From NCBI RefSeq assembly GCF_013868155.1, contig NZ_JACEOG010000001.1, forward strand, positions 2,618,193 through 2,682,192: a stretch of 64,000 nucleotides of DNA, read 5' to 3'. This document shows positions 52,354 through 60,822 of this stretch, piece by piece; positions within the stretch are counted from its first letter, which is position 1; each line of letters begins with the position of its first letter. The translations under genes and the position numbers were made by a program. This stretch comes from Aeromicrobium phoceense (GTDB taxonomy: Bacteria > Actinomycetota > Actinomycetes > Propionibacteriales > Nocardioidaceae). Under the pieces are notes generated by a model. It was not told the DNA's origin. It did not search any database and saw nothing but the letters and a program-made list of their open reading frames with translations.

Positions 52354-52976
52354 AGCGTGGTGGAGGTGACCTTTCGGAAGGTGGCGATGGCCGTCTCGAG
52401 GGCGGCGGCGCGGTGCGTGTTGAAGTGGTCGGGGTCGGTCGTCCACGCGAGCGTGACGACGGCTCCGGCCAGCAGGATCAGGGCGCGGGACTCATGCAGG
52501 TCGGTCGGCAGCCTCTCGATGCCGAGCCACGGCGTGTCCACGTCCTCGACGAGGCGCGCCGCGACGTGCTTGCGGCTGTCGGTGAACACCTGGGTGAGCC
52601 GGGTGCGCAGGCGGGGGGTCGCGGCGGCCAGTCGGCGGCGCTGCACCAGGTCGACGCCGGGGCCGATCGTGCTGGCGGCGACGTCCGCGACGAGGTGACT
52701 CACGCGCAGGACCGGGGTCATGCCCGCGTTCTCACGGAAGGCGGCGAGTGTCTCCTCGCTGACCGACGGCGGACGGACGCCGATGATGGCGTCCTCCTTG
52801 GACTCGAAGTAGTTGAAGAACGTCCGCGGCGAGATCCCGGCCTCGGCGGCGATCTGCGCGACGGTGACGGCGTCGGGGCCCGACTCCAGGGCGGCCGACG
52901 CGGCAGCGTGGTGGATCGCCGTCCAGGTCTGGCGCTGGCGTTCGGCCACGAGCGGGCTGACGACTAAAGATTGCAC
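52350..52976 (-). CDS. TetR-family repressor of the exporter
   Basis: 208 residues, GTG start at 52976. Helix-turn-helix: VTVAQIAAEAGISPRTFFNYFESKED (about 38-63), the TetR pattern. The C-terminal domain would bind a ligand, unknown. The -10 TAGAAT (52983-52988) ends 6 nt before the GTG and lies exactly in the centre of a palindromic operator, so repression of its own gene and the exporter is strongly suggested. Confidence 0.93.
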   Translation of the reverse strand: MQSLVVSPLVAERQRQTWTAIHHAAASAALESGPDAVTVAQIAAEAGISPRTFFNYFESKEDAIIGVRPPSVSEETLAAFRENAGMTPVLRVSHLVADVAASTIGPGVDLVQRRRLAAATPRLRTRLTQVFTDSRKHVAARLVEDVDTPWLGIERLPTDLHESRALILLAGAVVTLAWTTDPDHFNTHRAAALETAIATFRKVTSTTL

Positions 52977-53017
52977 AACTGCATTCTATGCAGTTGTGCA
53001 TCCGTTGCACCACTGCA
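52972..53017 (-). promoter_or_regulatory. Three-unit operator over the tetR promoter
   Basis: Units TGCA-CAAC-TGCA (52972-52983), TGCA-GTTG-TGCA (52989-53000) and TGCA-CCAC-TGCA (53006-53017) repeat every 17 bp. The first two form a perfect 29-bp palindrome with 13-bp arms and TCT in the middle. The tetR -10 and start codon lie inside it. Confidence 0.85.
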
Positions 53018-53099
53018 ATCCTGCTGTAACTCAGGGTTGCGTCTGTGCTTTCGGTCACTTACGGTCGAGGAGTCTCGTGCACGCCCCCGCCGCCGAGAC

Positions 53100-53129
53100 G
53101 GGCCCCGGGCCCTGTGCAGCCCGGGGCCC
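53100..53129 (-). terminator. Terminator after the flavoprotein gene
   Basis: Arms GGGCCCCGGGC (53100-53110) and GCCCGGGGCCC (53119-53129) are perfect complements around an 8-nt loop, 8 bp past the stop. No T-run. Confidence 0.75.
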
Positions 53130-53137
53130 ACGGCGGC

Positions 53138-54313
53138 TCAGCGCAGGTCGCCGAGCTCGGAGCGGTCCACCGTCGTGCCCACCATCTGGCGCAGCGTGTC
53201 GCTGACGTCCCAGATCCCCACGTTCATGCCCGCGGTCACGCGGGACTCGTCGTCGAGCCAGTAGGCGATGAACTCGTTGGCCGCGAGGTCGCCGCGGATC
53301 TCCACCGCATCCTTCGGTCCCGGGCGCCCGACGTACTCCATCGAGAACTCGAACTGGTCGGTGTAGAAGTACGGGAGCCAGTCGTGCACGGTGTCGCGAC
53401 CCAGCAGCACGTCGGCGACGGCCCGCCCCTGCCGGATGGCGTTGTCCCAGTGCTCGACGCGCAGCCGGTCCTCCAGGGTGACGTTCCACGCGCTGGCGGC
53501 GTCGCCGATCGCCAGCACCCGTTCGTCCTGGGTCTGGAACCGCTCGTCCACGACGATCCCGTCGTCCACCTCGAGCCCGGAGTCCTCGGCCAGCGCCACC
53601 GACGGCACCGCGCCGATCGCCACGAGCACGTGATCGGCGTCGATCGTCTCGTCCGACGTGCGCACGCCGACCGGTCCGTCGGCGCCGACGAGCACCTCCT
53701 CGACCGAGACGCCGGTCCGCAGGTCGACGCCGTGCGAGCGGTGCAGCTCCGCCACATGGGTGGCCAGCTCGTCGCCGAGCACCTTCTGCAGCGGCAGGTC
53801 GTCGCGCTCGAGCACGGTGACCCGGACGTCGTGGCTCCGCGCGGCCGCGGCGACCTCGAGGCCGATCCAGCCCGCACCGACGATCACGAGGTGGCCGCCG
53901 GAGCCGATCGCCTCCAGCACCCGGTCCTTGTCCTCGAGGGTGCGCAGGTACAGCGCCCGATCGGCGCCCGGCAGGTCGGGGACGCGCGGCTCCGCGCCCG
54001 TGGCCAGCACGACCAGGTCGTAGTCGAGCCACTCCCCCGACTCCAGGCGGACCCGCCCGGTCTCGCGGTCGAGCTCGGCCGCTCGCGCCCCGGTCAGCAG
54101 GCGAACGTCGTTCTCCCCCCACCACTCCTCGTCCAGCACCGTCGGGTCGGTGTCCTTGCCCAGCAGGAGGTCCTTCGACAACGGCGGCCGCTCGTACGGC
54201 GCACGGTCCTCCGCCCCGACGACGGTCACCGATCCCTCGTAGCCCTCCTCCCGCAGTCGCTCGACCGCTTTGGCGGCTGCCAGTCCTGCTCCGACGATCA
54301 CGAGTCGCTCCAT
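53138..54313 (-). CDS. FAD-dependent ferredoxin/rubredoxin reductase-like oxidoreductase
   Basis: 391 residues. First FAD motif VIVGAGLAAAKAVERL, NAD(P) motif VIVGAGWIGLEVAAAA, and the FAD-closing VLAIGDAASAWN; APYERPPLSKDLL is typical of ferredoxin reductase components of oxygenase systems. Lacks an obvious dioxygenase or P450 partner nearby. GACGAT lies 6 nt before the ATG with a TTGCAT -35 16 bp further, which falls inside copy 1 of the tandem repeat at 54328. Confidence 0.9.
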   Translation of the reverse strand: MERLVIVGAGLAAAKAVERLREEGYEGSVTVVGAEDRAPYERPPLSKDLLLGKDTDPTVLDEEWWGENDVRLLTGARAAELDRETGRVRLESGEWLDYDLVVLATGAEPRVPDLPGADRALYLRTLEDKDRVLEAIGSGGHLVIVGAGWIGLEVAAAARSHDVRVTVLERDDLPLQKVLGDELATHVAELHRSHGVDLRTGVSVEEVLVGADGPVGVRTSDETIDADHVLVAIGAVPSVALAEDSGLEVDDGIVVDERFQTQDERVLAIGDAASAWNVTLEDRLRVEHWDNAIRQGRAVADVLLGRDTVHDWLPYFYTDQFEFSMEYVGRPGPKDAVEIRGDLAANEFIAYWLDDESRVTAGMNVGIWDVSDTLRQMVGTTVDRSELGDLR

Positions 54314-54327
54314 GGCCCCATCGTCCG

Positions 54328-54459
54328 CTGGTCCTGCGCGGATGCAACCCCGGACGCACGAAGCGGCTTGCCGCTGGTCCTGCGCGGATGCAACCCCGGA
54401 CGCACGAAGCGGCTTGCCGCTGGTCCTGCGCGGATGCAACCCCGGACGCACGAAGCGGC
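54328..54459. repeat. 46-bp tandem direct repeat, about 2.9 copies
   Basis: Copies start at 54328, 54374 and 54420; the third stops after 40 bases. They appear identical over the compared length. Each contains AGCGGC-TT-GCCGCT and, on the minus strand, TTGCAT. As 46 is not a multiple of three it is not a coding repeat. It lies upstream of the flavoprotein gene and just beyond the nrdJ terminator. Confidence 0.95.
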
Positions 54460-54492
54460 GCGGCCGTCCCCTTCCCCAGGGACGACCGCGCC
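54457..54492 (-). terminator. Terminator after nrdJ
   Basis: Stem 54457-54470 with 54479-54492, 13 of 14 pairs, 8-nt loop, 15 bp past the nrdJ stop. The arm overlaps the end of the tandem repeat. Confidence 0.75.
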
Positions 54493-54507
54493 GCGGTTCG
54501 TGGACGA

Positions 54508-57426
54508 TCAGCTGCAGCCGCTGGTGCTGCCGCAACCCTCGCAGACGTGGCAGGAGCCGGCCGGCCGCATCTTCGTGCCGCAGGTCATGCACAGCGGGCT
54601 GTCGACCGCCGCACCCGTGATCTCCTCCAGCAGCTCGGCCGAGGTGTGCGCCTGGCCGGTGGCCGGACGTGCCGTCTCGATCTGGACCGCCACCGCGTCG
54701 GCGTCGGCGATCTGCGCCTCGGCCTTCAGCTCGGCGGCCTGCTGGGGCGACGCACCCGCGGGCTCGTCGGTGACCAGCTCGGCGGCCGTGGAGCCGTCAC
54801 CCTTGGCCGGCTCGTACGAGCCGGTGTCCAGGTAGCGCTGACGCTCGTCGACCGAGAAGATCGACATCGCCGAACGGGTGTCGAAGTCGATGTAGTCCAG
54901 CGCCAGGCGGCGGAAGACGTAGTCCATGATCGACTGCGCCATGCGGACGTCCGGGTCGTCGGTCAGGCCGGCGGGCTCGAACTTGAGGTTCGTGAACTTG
55001 CTCACGAACGTCTCGAGCGGCACGCCGTACTGCAGGCCGATCGACACCGCGATGCTGAACGCGTCCATCACGCCGGCCAGGGTCGAGCCCTGCTTGCCGA
55101 GCTTGAGGAAGATCTCGCCCAGCGTGCCGTCGTCGTGGGCACCGGAGGTCATGTAGCCCTCGGCACCGCCGACGCTGAAGCTCGTGGTGATCGACGCACG
55201 CGACTTCGGCAGGCGGCGACGGATCGGCTTCTCGACGATCTTCTCGACGACCTTGACCTCGGCCTGGGGCGCCTCGGCCGACGTCTTGTCGTCCTGCGAC
55301 TTCTGGCTGGACAGCGGCTGGCCGACCTTGCAGTTGTCGCGGTAGACCGCAAGCGCCTTCAGGCCGAGCTTCCAGCCCTGGAAGTAGACGTCGGCGATCT
55401 CCTCGACCGTGGCCGTCTCGGGCATGTTGACCGTCTTGCTGATGGCGCCGGACAGGAACGGCTGGCAGGCCGCCATCATCCGCACGTGGCCCATCGGCTT
55501 GATGGCCCGCTCGCCGACGGCGCAGTCGAAGACCTCGTAGTGCTCGGGGCGCAGGCCCGGCGCGTCGATGACGTGACCGTGCTGGGCGATGAACTCCACG
55601 ATCGCCTCGATCGTCTCGCCGGTGTAGCCCAGCTTCTCCAGCGCGGCCGGGACCGTCTGGTTGACGACCTGCATCGAGCCGCCGCCGACGAGCTTCTTGA
55701 ACTTGACCAGCGAGAAGTCGGGCTCGATGCCGGTGGTGTCGCAGTCCATCATGAAGCCGATGGTGCCGGTGGGCGCCAGGACCGAGGCCTGCGAGTTGCG
55801 CCAGCCGTTCTTCTCACCGATCTTCAGGTTGGCCGCCCACTGCTTGGTGGCCTCCTTCTGCACGGCGATGTCCATCGCGTGCTTGGTGCGGATCTCGTCG
55901 TTGGCCGCCTGGTGCTTGCGCATGACGCGCTGGTGACCGTCGACGTTGGCCGCGTAGCCCTCGTAGGCGCCGACCACACCGGCCAGCTCCGCGCTGCGGC
56001 GGTAGGACGTGCCGGTCATCAGCGAGGTGATCGAGCCGGCGAGCGCGCGGCCGCCGTCGGAGTCGTACGCCAGGCCCGAGGCCATCAGCAGGGCGCCGAG
56101 GTTGGCGTAGCCGATGCCGAGCTGGCGGAACTTGCGGGTCGTGTCGCCGATCGCCTCGGTCGGGAAGTCGGCGAAGCAGATCGAGATGTCCATCGCGGTG
56201 ATGATGAACTCGACGCTCTTGACGAACTTCTGCGTGTCGAAGGTTCCCTCGATGGTGAGGAACTTCAGCAGGTTCAGGCTGGCCAGGTTGCAGCTGGAGT
56301 TGTCCAGGTGCATGTACTCGCTGCACGGGTTCGAGGCGGTGATGCGGCCCGACTCCGGCGTGGTGTGCCAGTCGTTGATGGTCGAGTCGTACTGAATGCC
56401 CGGGTCGGCGCAGGCCCACGCGGCCTGGGCCATCTTGCCCCACAGCTCACGGGCGTCGATCTCCTCGATGACCTCGCCGCTGGTGCGGGCGCGCAGGCCG
56501 AAGCCGGTGCCCTCCTCGACGGCCTCCATGAACTCGTCGTTCACGCGCACCGAGTTGTTGGCGTTCTGGTACTGGACGCTGGTGATGTCCGAGCCGCCCA
56601 GGTCCATGTCGAAGCCCGCGTCACGCAGCACGCGGATCTTCTCCTCCTCGCGCTCCTTGGTCTCGACGAACTCGACGATGTCGGGGTGGTCGACGTCGAG
56701 CACGACCATCTTCGCGGCGCGACGGGTGGCGCCACCGGACTTGATCGTGCCGGCGGAGGCGTCGGCGCCACGCATGAAGGACACCGGGCCCGAGGCCGTG
56801 CCACCGGAGGAGCGGAGCAGCTCCTTGCTGGAGCGGATGCGCGACAGGTTCAGGCCGGCACCGGAGCCGCCCTTGAAGATCAGGCCCTCCTCGCGGTACC
56901 AGTTCAGGATCGAGTCCATCGAGTCGTCGACGGCCAGGATGAAGCACGCGCTCACCTGCTGCGGGCTGGACGTGCCCACGTTGAACCACACCGGGCTGTT
57001 GAAGCTGAAGACCTGGTGCAGGAGCATGTACGTCAGCTCGTGCTCGAAGATCTCGGCGTCGACGTCGCTGGCGAAGTAGCCGAAGTCCTTGCCGGCCTTC
57101 ACGTAGGTCAGCACGACGCGGTCGAGCAGCTGGCGCAGGCTCTGCTCACGCTCGGGGCTGCCGACGGCGCCGCGGAAGTACTTCGTGGTGACGATCGTGG
57201 AGGCGTTGAGGCTCCAGAAGTCGGGGAACTCCACGCCGCGCTGCTCGAAGACGGTCTCGCCGGTCTTCCAGTTGGTCTGGACGACGTCGCGCCGCTCCCA
57301 CGTGACCGCGTCGTACGGGTGCACGCCCTCGGTCGTGTGGACGCGCTCGATCTTGAGGCCTGCCTTGGAGGACTTGCGGCTGGTGCGAGGGGCGGGTCCC
57401 GAGTTCCCGCCGACCGTCTCGGTCAT
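54508..57426 (-). CDS. nrdJ: Vitamin B12-dependent (class II) ribonucleotide reductase
   Basis: 972 residues. Landmarks: FNSPVWFNVG near residue 142, the NPCSEYMHLDNSSCNLASLNL active-site segment with catalytic Cys and Asn/Glu, a PTGTIGFMMDCDTTG loop, and the second Cys cluster at the C-terminus, CMTCG...CHVCEGCG ending SGCS, the redox tail of class II enzymes. It makes deoxynucleotides from NDP or NTP using adenosylcobalamin, with no need for oxygen. GGAGCACC precedes the ATG. NrdR lies 84 bp upstream; no cobalamin riboswitch is seen before either gene. Confidence 0.95.
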   Translation of the reverse strand: MTETVGGNSGPAPRTSRKSSKAGLKIERVHTTEGVHPYDAVTWERRDVVQTNWKTGETVFEQRGVEFPDFWSLNASTIVTTKYFRGAVGSPEREQSLRQLLDRVVLTYVKAGKDFGYFASDVDAEIFEHELTYMLLHQVFSFNSPVWFNVGTSSPQQVSACFILAVDDSMDSILNWYREEGLIFKGGSGAGLNLSRIRSSKELLRSSGGTASGPVSFMRGADASAGTIKSGGATRRAAKMVVLDVDHPDIVEFVETKEREEEKIRVLRDAGFDMDLGGSDITSVQYQNANNSVRVNDEFMEAVEEGTGFGLRARTSGEVIEEIDARELWGKMAQAAWACADPGIQYDSTINDWHTTPESGRITASNPCSEYMHLDNSSCNLASLNLLKFLTIEGTFDTQKFVKSVEFIITAMDISICFADFPTEAIGDTTRKFRQLGIGYANLGALLMASGLAYDSDGGRALAGSITSLMTGTSYRRSAELAGVVGAYEGYAANVDGHQRVMRKHQAANDEIRTKHAMDIAVQKEATKQWAANLKIGEKNGWRNSQASVLAPTGTIGFMMDCDTTGIEPDFSLVKFKKLVGGGSMQVVNQTVPAALEKLGYTGETIEAIVEFIAQHGHVIDAPGLRPEHYEVFDCAVGERAIKPMGHVRMMAACQPFLSGAISKTVNMPETATVEEIADVYFQGWKLGLKALAVYRDNCKVGQPLSSQKSQDDKTSAEAPQAEVKVVEKIVEKPIRRRLPKSRASITTSFSVGGAEGYMTSGAHDDGTLGEIFLKLGKQGSTLAGVMDAFSIAVSIGLQYGVPLETFVSKFTNLKFEPAGLTDDPDVRMAQSIMDYVFRRLALDYIDFDTRSAMSIFSVDERQRYLDTGSYEPAKGDGSTAAELVTDEPAGASPQQAAELKAEAQIADADAVAVQIETARPATGQAHTSAELLEEITGAAVDSPLCMTCGTKMRPAGSCHVCEGCGSTSGCS

Positions 57427-57510
57427 GTGGTGCTCCTGTCCTGGTGTGCTGCGTGAGGTTGGTGTGGCTGTGTTGTGGAGAGAGTGGGGCGTCGAACGGA
57501 CCGGGGCGGG

Positions 57511-58026
57511 TCAGGACCCGTGGTCGGATGACTGGTGGGACGACGGCCGGGTCGACGCGTCGAGCACTCGCTCGATGTCGGCGTGGTCGGCGATCAGACC
57601 GGCGATCTCGGCGACGAAGTCGTCGGCGGAGTCGAAGGACTTGTAGACCGAGGCGAAGCGCAGGTACGCGACCTCGTCGAGGTCGCGCAGCGGCTCCAGG
57701 ATCGCCATCCCGATGTCCTGGGTGTTGATCTCGGCCTGGCCCGAGGCGCGCAGGGCGTCCTCGACCTGCTGGCCGAGGCAGGCCAGGTCGTCGGTGGAGA
57801 CCGGACGGCCCTTGCAGGCCTTGGCGACGCCCGCGATCGCCTTCTCGCGGACGAACGGCTCGGTGGCCCCGGAGCGCTTCACGACCATGAGCTGCATCTG
57901 CTCGATCGTGGTGAAGCGCTTCTCGCACTGCGAGCAGGCGCGGCGCCGGCGGATGGAGCCGCCCTCGTCGGCCACGCGTGAGTCGAGCACGCGGGTGTCG
58001 GTGTTGCGGCAGAACGGGCAGTGCAT
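57511..58026 (-). CDS. nrdR: Transcriptional repressor NrdR
   Basis: 171 residues. Zinc ribbon CPFC (3-6) and CSQC (31-34), then an ATP-cone ([11 protein letters not shown] onward). It represses ribonucleotide reductase genes when dATP is high. Start chosen at MHCPFC with GGAGGAAACG as ribosome-binding site. Its upstream region has two NrdR boxes and DnaA-box-like elements. It is followed by nrdJ in the same direction. Confidence 0.97.
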   Translation of the reverse strand: MHCPFCRNTDTRVLDSRVADEGGSIRRRRACSQCEKRFTTIEQMQLMVVKRSGATEPFVREKAIAGVAKACKGRPVSTDDLACLGQQVEDALRASGQAEINTQDIGMAILEPLRDLDEVAYLRFASVYKSFDSADDFVAEIAGLIADHADIERVLDASTRPSSHQSSDHGS

Positions 58027-58084
58027 CGTTTCCTCCTCGCGTGGGCCGAAAATCGGGTCCCCGTGGATGAACCTGGGGACGAAC

Positions 58085-58135
58085 TGTGGACATCTCCGCA
58101 CAGGCTGTGGGCAACAGGGCGAAGCCTGTGGACCT
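58085..58135 (-). promoter_or_regulatory. Three DnaA-box-like elements at 21-bp intervals
   Basis: TGTGGACAT (58085), TGTGGGCAA (58106) and TGTGGACCT (58127) read ATGTCCACA, TTGCCCACA and AGGTCCACA on the other strand: 8, 8 and 7 of 9 matches to TTGTCCACA, the actinobacterial DnaA box. Start-to-start spacing is exactly 21 bp. They lie between the NrdR boxes and the nrdR start. Confidence 0.5.
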
Positions 58136-58175
58136 ATATGTGGAGAATCACATCCGTGTAACTACTAGATGTAGT
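58133..58175 (-). promoter_or_regulatory. Tandem NrdR boxes
   Basis: ACTAGATGTAGT (58164-58175) and CCTATATGTGGA (58133-58144), complements of ACTACATCTAGT and TCCACATATAGG. The first is the actinobacterial NrdR box; the second matches it at 8 of 12. They are 31 bp apart, the usual spacing for paired NrdR boxes. Confidence 0.75.
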
Positions 58176-58387
58176 GGTTACTGTACGCGGCGCATCGACG
58201 CCAAGCAACAACTTCGCAAAGAAGTCCGACAGAAACGAGATCGGCCCACGATGGAGGGACGTTTGCGCAGGTCAGGGCGGGGTCTGGGGATCTCGAGTCG
58301 CGGATTCCGGGCGTGTCGGCGAACATCGAGGGGTCACCCCCAACAGCCAGGCCCCATCGGGGCAGCGCCGGACCGAAGGGAGCCACG

Positions 58388-58426
58388 ATGTCCCACGACC
58401 ACCTGCTCCGACCGGCTCCTCGATGA
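58388..58426 (+). CDS. 12-residue upstream ORF before the sigma-like gene
   Basis: ATG at 58388 has the best ribosome-binding site here (GAAGGGAG, 58375-58382). It reads MSHDHLLRPAPR and stops at 58424-58426, overlapping the ATG at 58423 (ATGA). It may be a coupling leader or the surviving N-terminus of a decayed sigma factor. Confidence 0.5.
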   Translation: MSHDHLLRPAPR

Positions 58427-59526
58427 CGTCCCAGATCACCATGGTCCTGCCCCTCCCGCCCGAGCTGCGATCGGCGCGCCTGAGCGCCCTCGCCTCCGTC
58501 GCCGTTCACCTGCGCGACCTCGGCGCCGCGCGGGTCGCGGTCGACCAGGCGCTCGCGGACCCGGATGCCGCCCACGACCTGCTCGGGTCGACCGCGCGGA
58601 TCGCGGGCCTCTCCCCTGCTCACGAGGCCGAGCCTGAGGACGGCGACCACGTCCTGACCACCTTGGCCGCCTGCTGCCACCCCGCACTGCCCGAGGCCGC
58701 CCGGATCGCGCTCATGCTCACGACCGCCGCCGGCCTGCCCGTCCCCGACACGGCCGGCGCGTTCTCGGTTCCTGACGACACCATGGCGCAGCGGATCGCC
58801 TGGGCCGAGAACCGCGCCCGCGGGGCTCTCGGTGCCGCCATCCCCGAGCGCGAGGCGGAGAGCCACCTCGGCCGGGTGCTCGACGTGCTGCTGCTGATCT
58901 TCGACGACGGCATCGTCCACCCGAACTACTCCGTGGACCTGCCGCGCGAGGCCCTCGAGACCGCCCGCGCGGTGGTCCAGCTGTTCCCCGACGAGCAGGA
59001 GCCGAAGGCGCTGCTGGCCCTCATGCTGCTCACCCGAGCGCGCCGCGACGCCCGTCTGGACGACGACGGCAGCCTCCGGGCGCTCTCGCGCCAGGACCGC
59101 AGCCTGTGGCGCCAGGACGAGATCCAGGAGGGCCTCTTCCTGCTCCGCGGCAGCCAGCGCGACGGCCGCACGGGCCCCTATCAGATCCGTGCGTCGATCC
59201 AGGCCGCCCACGTCACGGCTCACGAGGCGAGGGACACCGACTGGAACCGCCTGCTGGCCCTGCACGACCGGCTCATGCAGGTCTCCCCGTCCGACGCCGT
59301 GGCGCTGGGCCGGGCGTGCGCGGTCGCGGAGGTGCACGGCCCCGAGACGGCCCTGGAGAGCGTCGAGCGACTGGGCTTGGACAACCACCTCTTCCACGCC
59401 ACGCGGGCCGAGCTGCTGCGCCGGCTCGACCGCACCGAGGAGGCCGACCGCGCCTGGAGCGCGGCCGTCGCGCGGGTGCGCAGCGCCACCGAGCACCAGC
59501 GGCTGCGCGGCGAGCTGGAGCGCTAG
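58423..59526 (+). CDS. ECF sigma-factor-like protein (COG4941/DUF6596) lacking region 2
   Basis: 367 residues. The C-terminal 280 are the helical DUF6596 extension of ECF42-type sigma factors (VLDVLLLIFDDG, EPKALLALMLL, GPYQIRASIQAAHV, DTDWNRLLALHDRL, DAVALGRACAVAEV). A region 4-like segment survives (TLAACCHPALPEAARIALMLTTAAGLPVPDTAGAFSVPDDTMAQRIAWA). Region 2, with its NPxAWL-type core, is absent: only about 60 unmatched residues precede. So it probably cannot open promoters. No DGPF/YCII partner gene is near. The 212 bp before its leader ORF hold no other gene. Confidence 0.75.
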   Translation: MTSQITMVLPLPPELRSARLSALASVAVHLRDLGAARVAVDQALADPDAAHDLLGSTARIAGLSPAHEAEPEDGDHVLTTLAACCHPALPEAARIALMLTTAAGLPVPDTAGAFSVPDDTMAQRIAWAENRARGALGAAIPEREAESHLGRVLDVLLLIFDDGIVHPNYSVDLPREALETARAVVQLFPDEQEPKALLALMLLTRARRDARLDDDGSLRALSRQDRSLWRQDEIQEGLFLLRGSQRDGRTGPYQIRASIQAAHVTAHEARDTDWNRLLALHDRLMQVSPSDAVALGRACAVAEVHGPETALESVERLGLDNHLFHATRAELLRRLDRTEEADRAWSAAVARVRSATEHQRLRGELER

Positions 59527-59580
59527 GCAGGTCACATCCGCTGCGGTTGCGAGCGGTGGCGAGCGCCCTACGGTGGAGGC

Positions 59581-60087
59581 ATGGCCACCAAACCCAAGTA
59601 CACGGTTCCCGGTCTCAGCATCGCCGATGGCGAGAGCATCGCGAAGACGCTGCAGGACCGGTTGAACGCACTCAACGACCTGATGCTGACCCTGAAGCAT
59701 GTGCACTGGAACGTCGTGGGTCCCCACTTCATCGCCGTGCACGAGATGATCGACCCGCACGTCGTGGAGGTCCGCGACATGGTCGACGAGACCGCGGAGC
59801 GCATCGCCACTCTCGGCGCGGTGCCCCTGGGCACGCCCGCCGCGATCGTCGAGGGCCGGTCGTGGGACGACTACCCCCTCGGCCGGGCCACCACCACCGA
59901 GCACCTCAAGGCCCTCGACCAGGTGTACATCGGCCTGATCGACGACCACCGCAAGGCGCAGGCCGCCGTCGCGGACCTCGACCCGGTCACCGAGGACATG
60001 GTCATCGGGCAGATCAGCACGCTCGAGCTGTTCCACTGGTTCGTGCGCGCGCACCTCGAGAGCGCCGGCGGCGATCTCAAGAGCTGA
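59581..60087 (+). CDS. dps: Dps-type DNA-protection ferritin
   Basis: 168 residues. The ferroxidase segment HVHWNVVGPHFIAVHEMIDPHV and DMVDETAERIATLGAVPLGTPA are Dps hallmarks. Dodecamers oxidise iron with peroxide and coat DNA. TACGGT (59569-59574) is 6 nt before the ATG. A terminator follows the stop by 20 bp. Confidence 0.95.
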   Translation: MATKPKYTVPGLSIADGESIAKTLQDRLNALNDLMLTLKHVHWNVVGPHFIAVHEMIDPHVVEVRDMVDETAERIATLGAVPLGTPAAIVEGRSWDDYPLGRATTTEHLKALDQVYIGLIDDHRKAQAAVADLDPVTEDMVIGQISTLELFHWFVRAHLESAGGDLKS

Positions 60088-60107
60088 CCGCACCACCCCG
60101 AAAACGC

Positions 60108-60140
60108 ACGTCTGCCCCGGTCCACGACCGGGGCAGACGT
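60108..60140 (+). terminator. Terminator after dps
   Basis: Perfect 14-bp stem, 60108-60121 with 60127-60140, loop of 5 nt, followed by CTGT. Also faces the end of the opposing membrane-protein gene at 60150. Confidence 0.8.
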
Positions 60141-60149
60141 CTGTCCGGC

Positions 60150-60638
60150 TCAGACCAGAGTGTGGGGATGGGCCTGGCGGCCCTGCGCCCGACGATCCTG
60201 CAGGACCGCGACCCCGTGCCCCGCGAGCGCGGCCAGGACCTGCAGCGCCATCGACGTGACGACGACCGCCACCGCGAGCCACCAGTAGACCGGGCCCTCC
60301 CCCAGACCGCTCAGCAGGACGAGGGCCAGGGACGCAAAGCCCAGGACTCCCCCGGCCACGACCCACGCCAGGGCGCCCATATCGGCGGGGCGCACCCGCT
60401 GCCAGACGTATCCCGCGACCACCAGGGCCACCAGTAGGCCTGCGGCGATCCACGGTGAGATCTCGGTCAGGGCACTGCCCAGCCAGACCGACGGGGTGTC
60501 GACGCCGTGGGCGCCGTCACGGACCGGCACCAGCCACGTGACGGCACTGGCTGCCAGCAGCAGGCCGGCACGGCTGAGCACCTGACCACGGAACCTGGTC
60601 ATCACGTGGATCTGGTGACCATGGGCGACGATGGCCAT
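60150..60638 (-). CDS. Small integral membrane protein
   Basis: 162 residues. Four hydrophobic segments, about 23-40, 60-80, 87-110 and 116-138; no signature motif recognised. GGAGG lies 8 nt before the ATG at 60638, so it has a leader, unlike many neighbours. The downstream end meets the dps terminator. Confidence 0.65.
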   Translation of the reverse strand: MAIVAHGHQIHVMTRFRGQVLSRAGLLLAASAVTWLVPVRDGAHGVDTPSVWLGSALTEISPWIAAGLLVALVVAGYVWQRVRPADMGALAWVVAGGVLGFASLALVLLSGLGEGPVYWWLAVAVVVTSMALQVLAALAGHGVAVLQDRRAQGRQAHPHTLV

Positions 60639-60749
60639 GGGCGAACCTCCTCGACGTCGGTGTCACGACTCACGCTACGCCGCCGCGGTCCGGATCGGGC
60701 CGACTCGGCGATGAACGCGTGTCGAACACGCGGGACCACCGCGAGAAGA

Positions 60750-60803
60750 CGCACACGGCGCCCACCGGCCCCTTCCCCGAGGCATCGATGGGCGCCGTGT
60801 GCG
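60750..60803 (-). terminator. Terminator after the LysM gene
   Basis: 15-bp perfect stem, 60750-60764 with 60789-60803, and a 24-nt loop, 20 bp past the LysM stop. Confidence 0.7.
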
Positions 60804-60822
60804 GGCGCGGTGGAGCGGGAGC

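Noticed and set aside
54328..54459. CRISPR array
   Set aside because: The units abut without variable spacers; it is a simple tandem duplication and no cas gene is present.
57427..58030. Cobalamin riboswitch for nrdJ
   Set aside because: Gap before nrdJ is only 84 bp and the nrdR leader shows no B12-box-like sequence or size.
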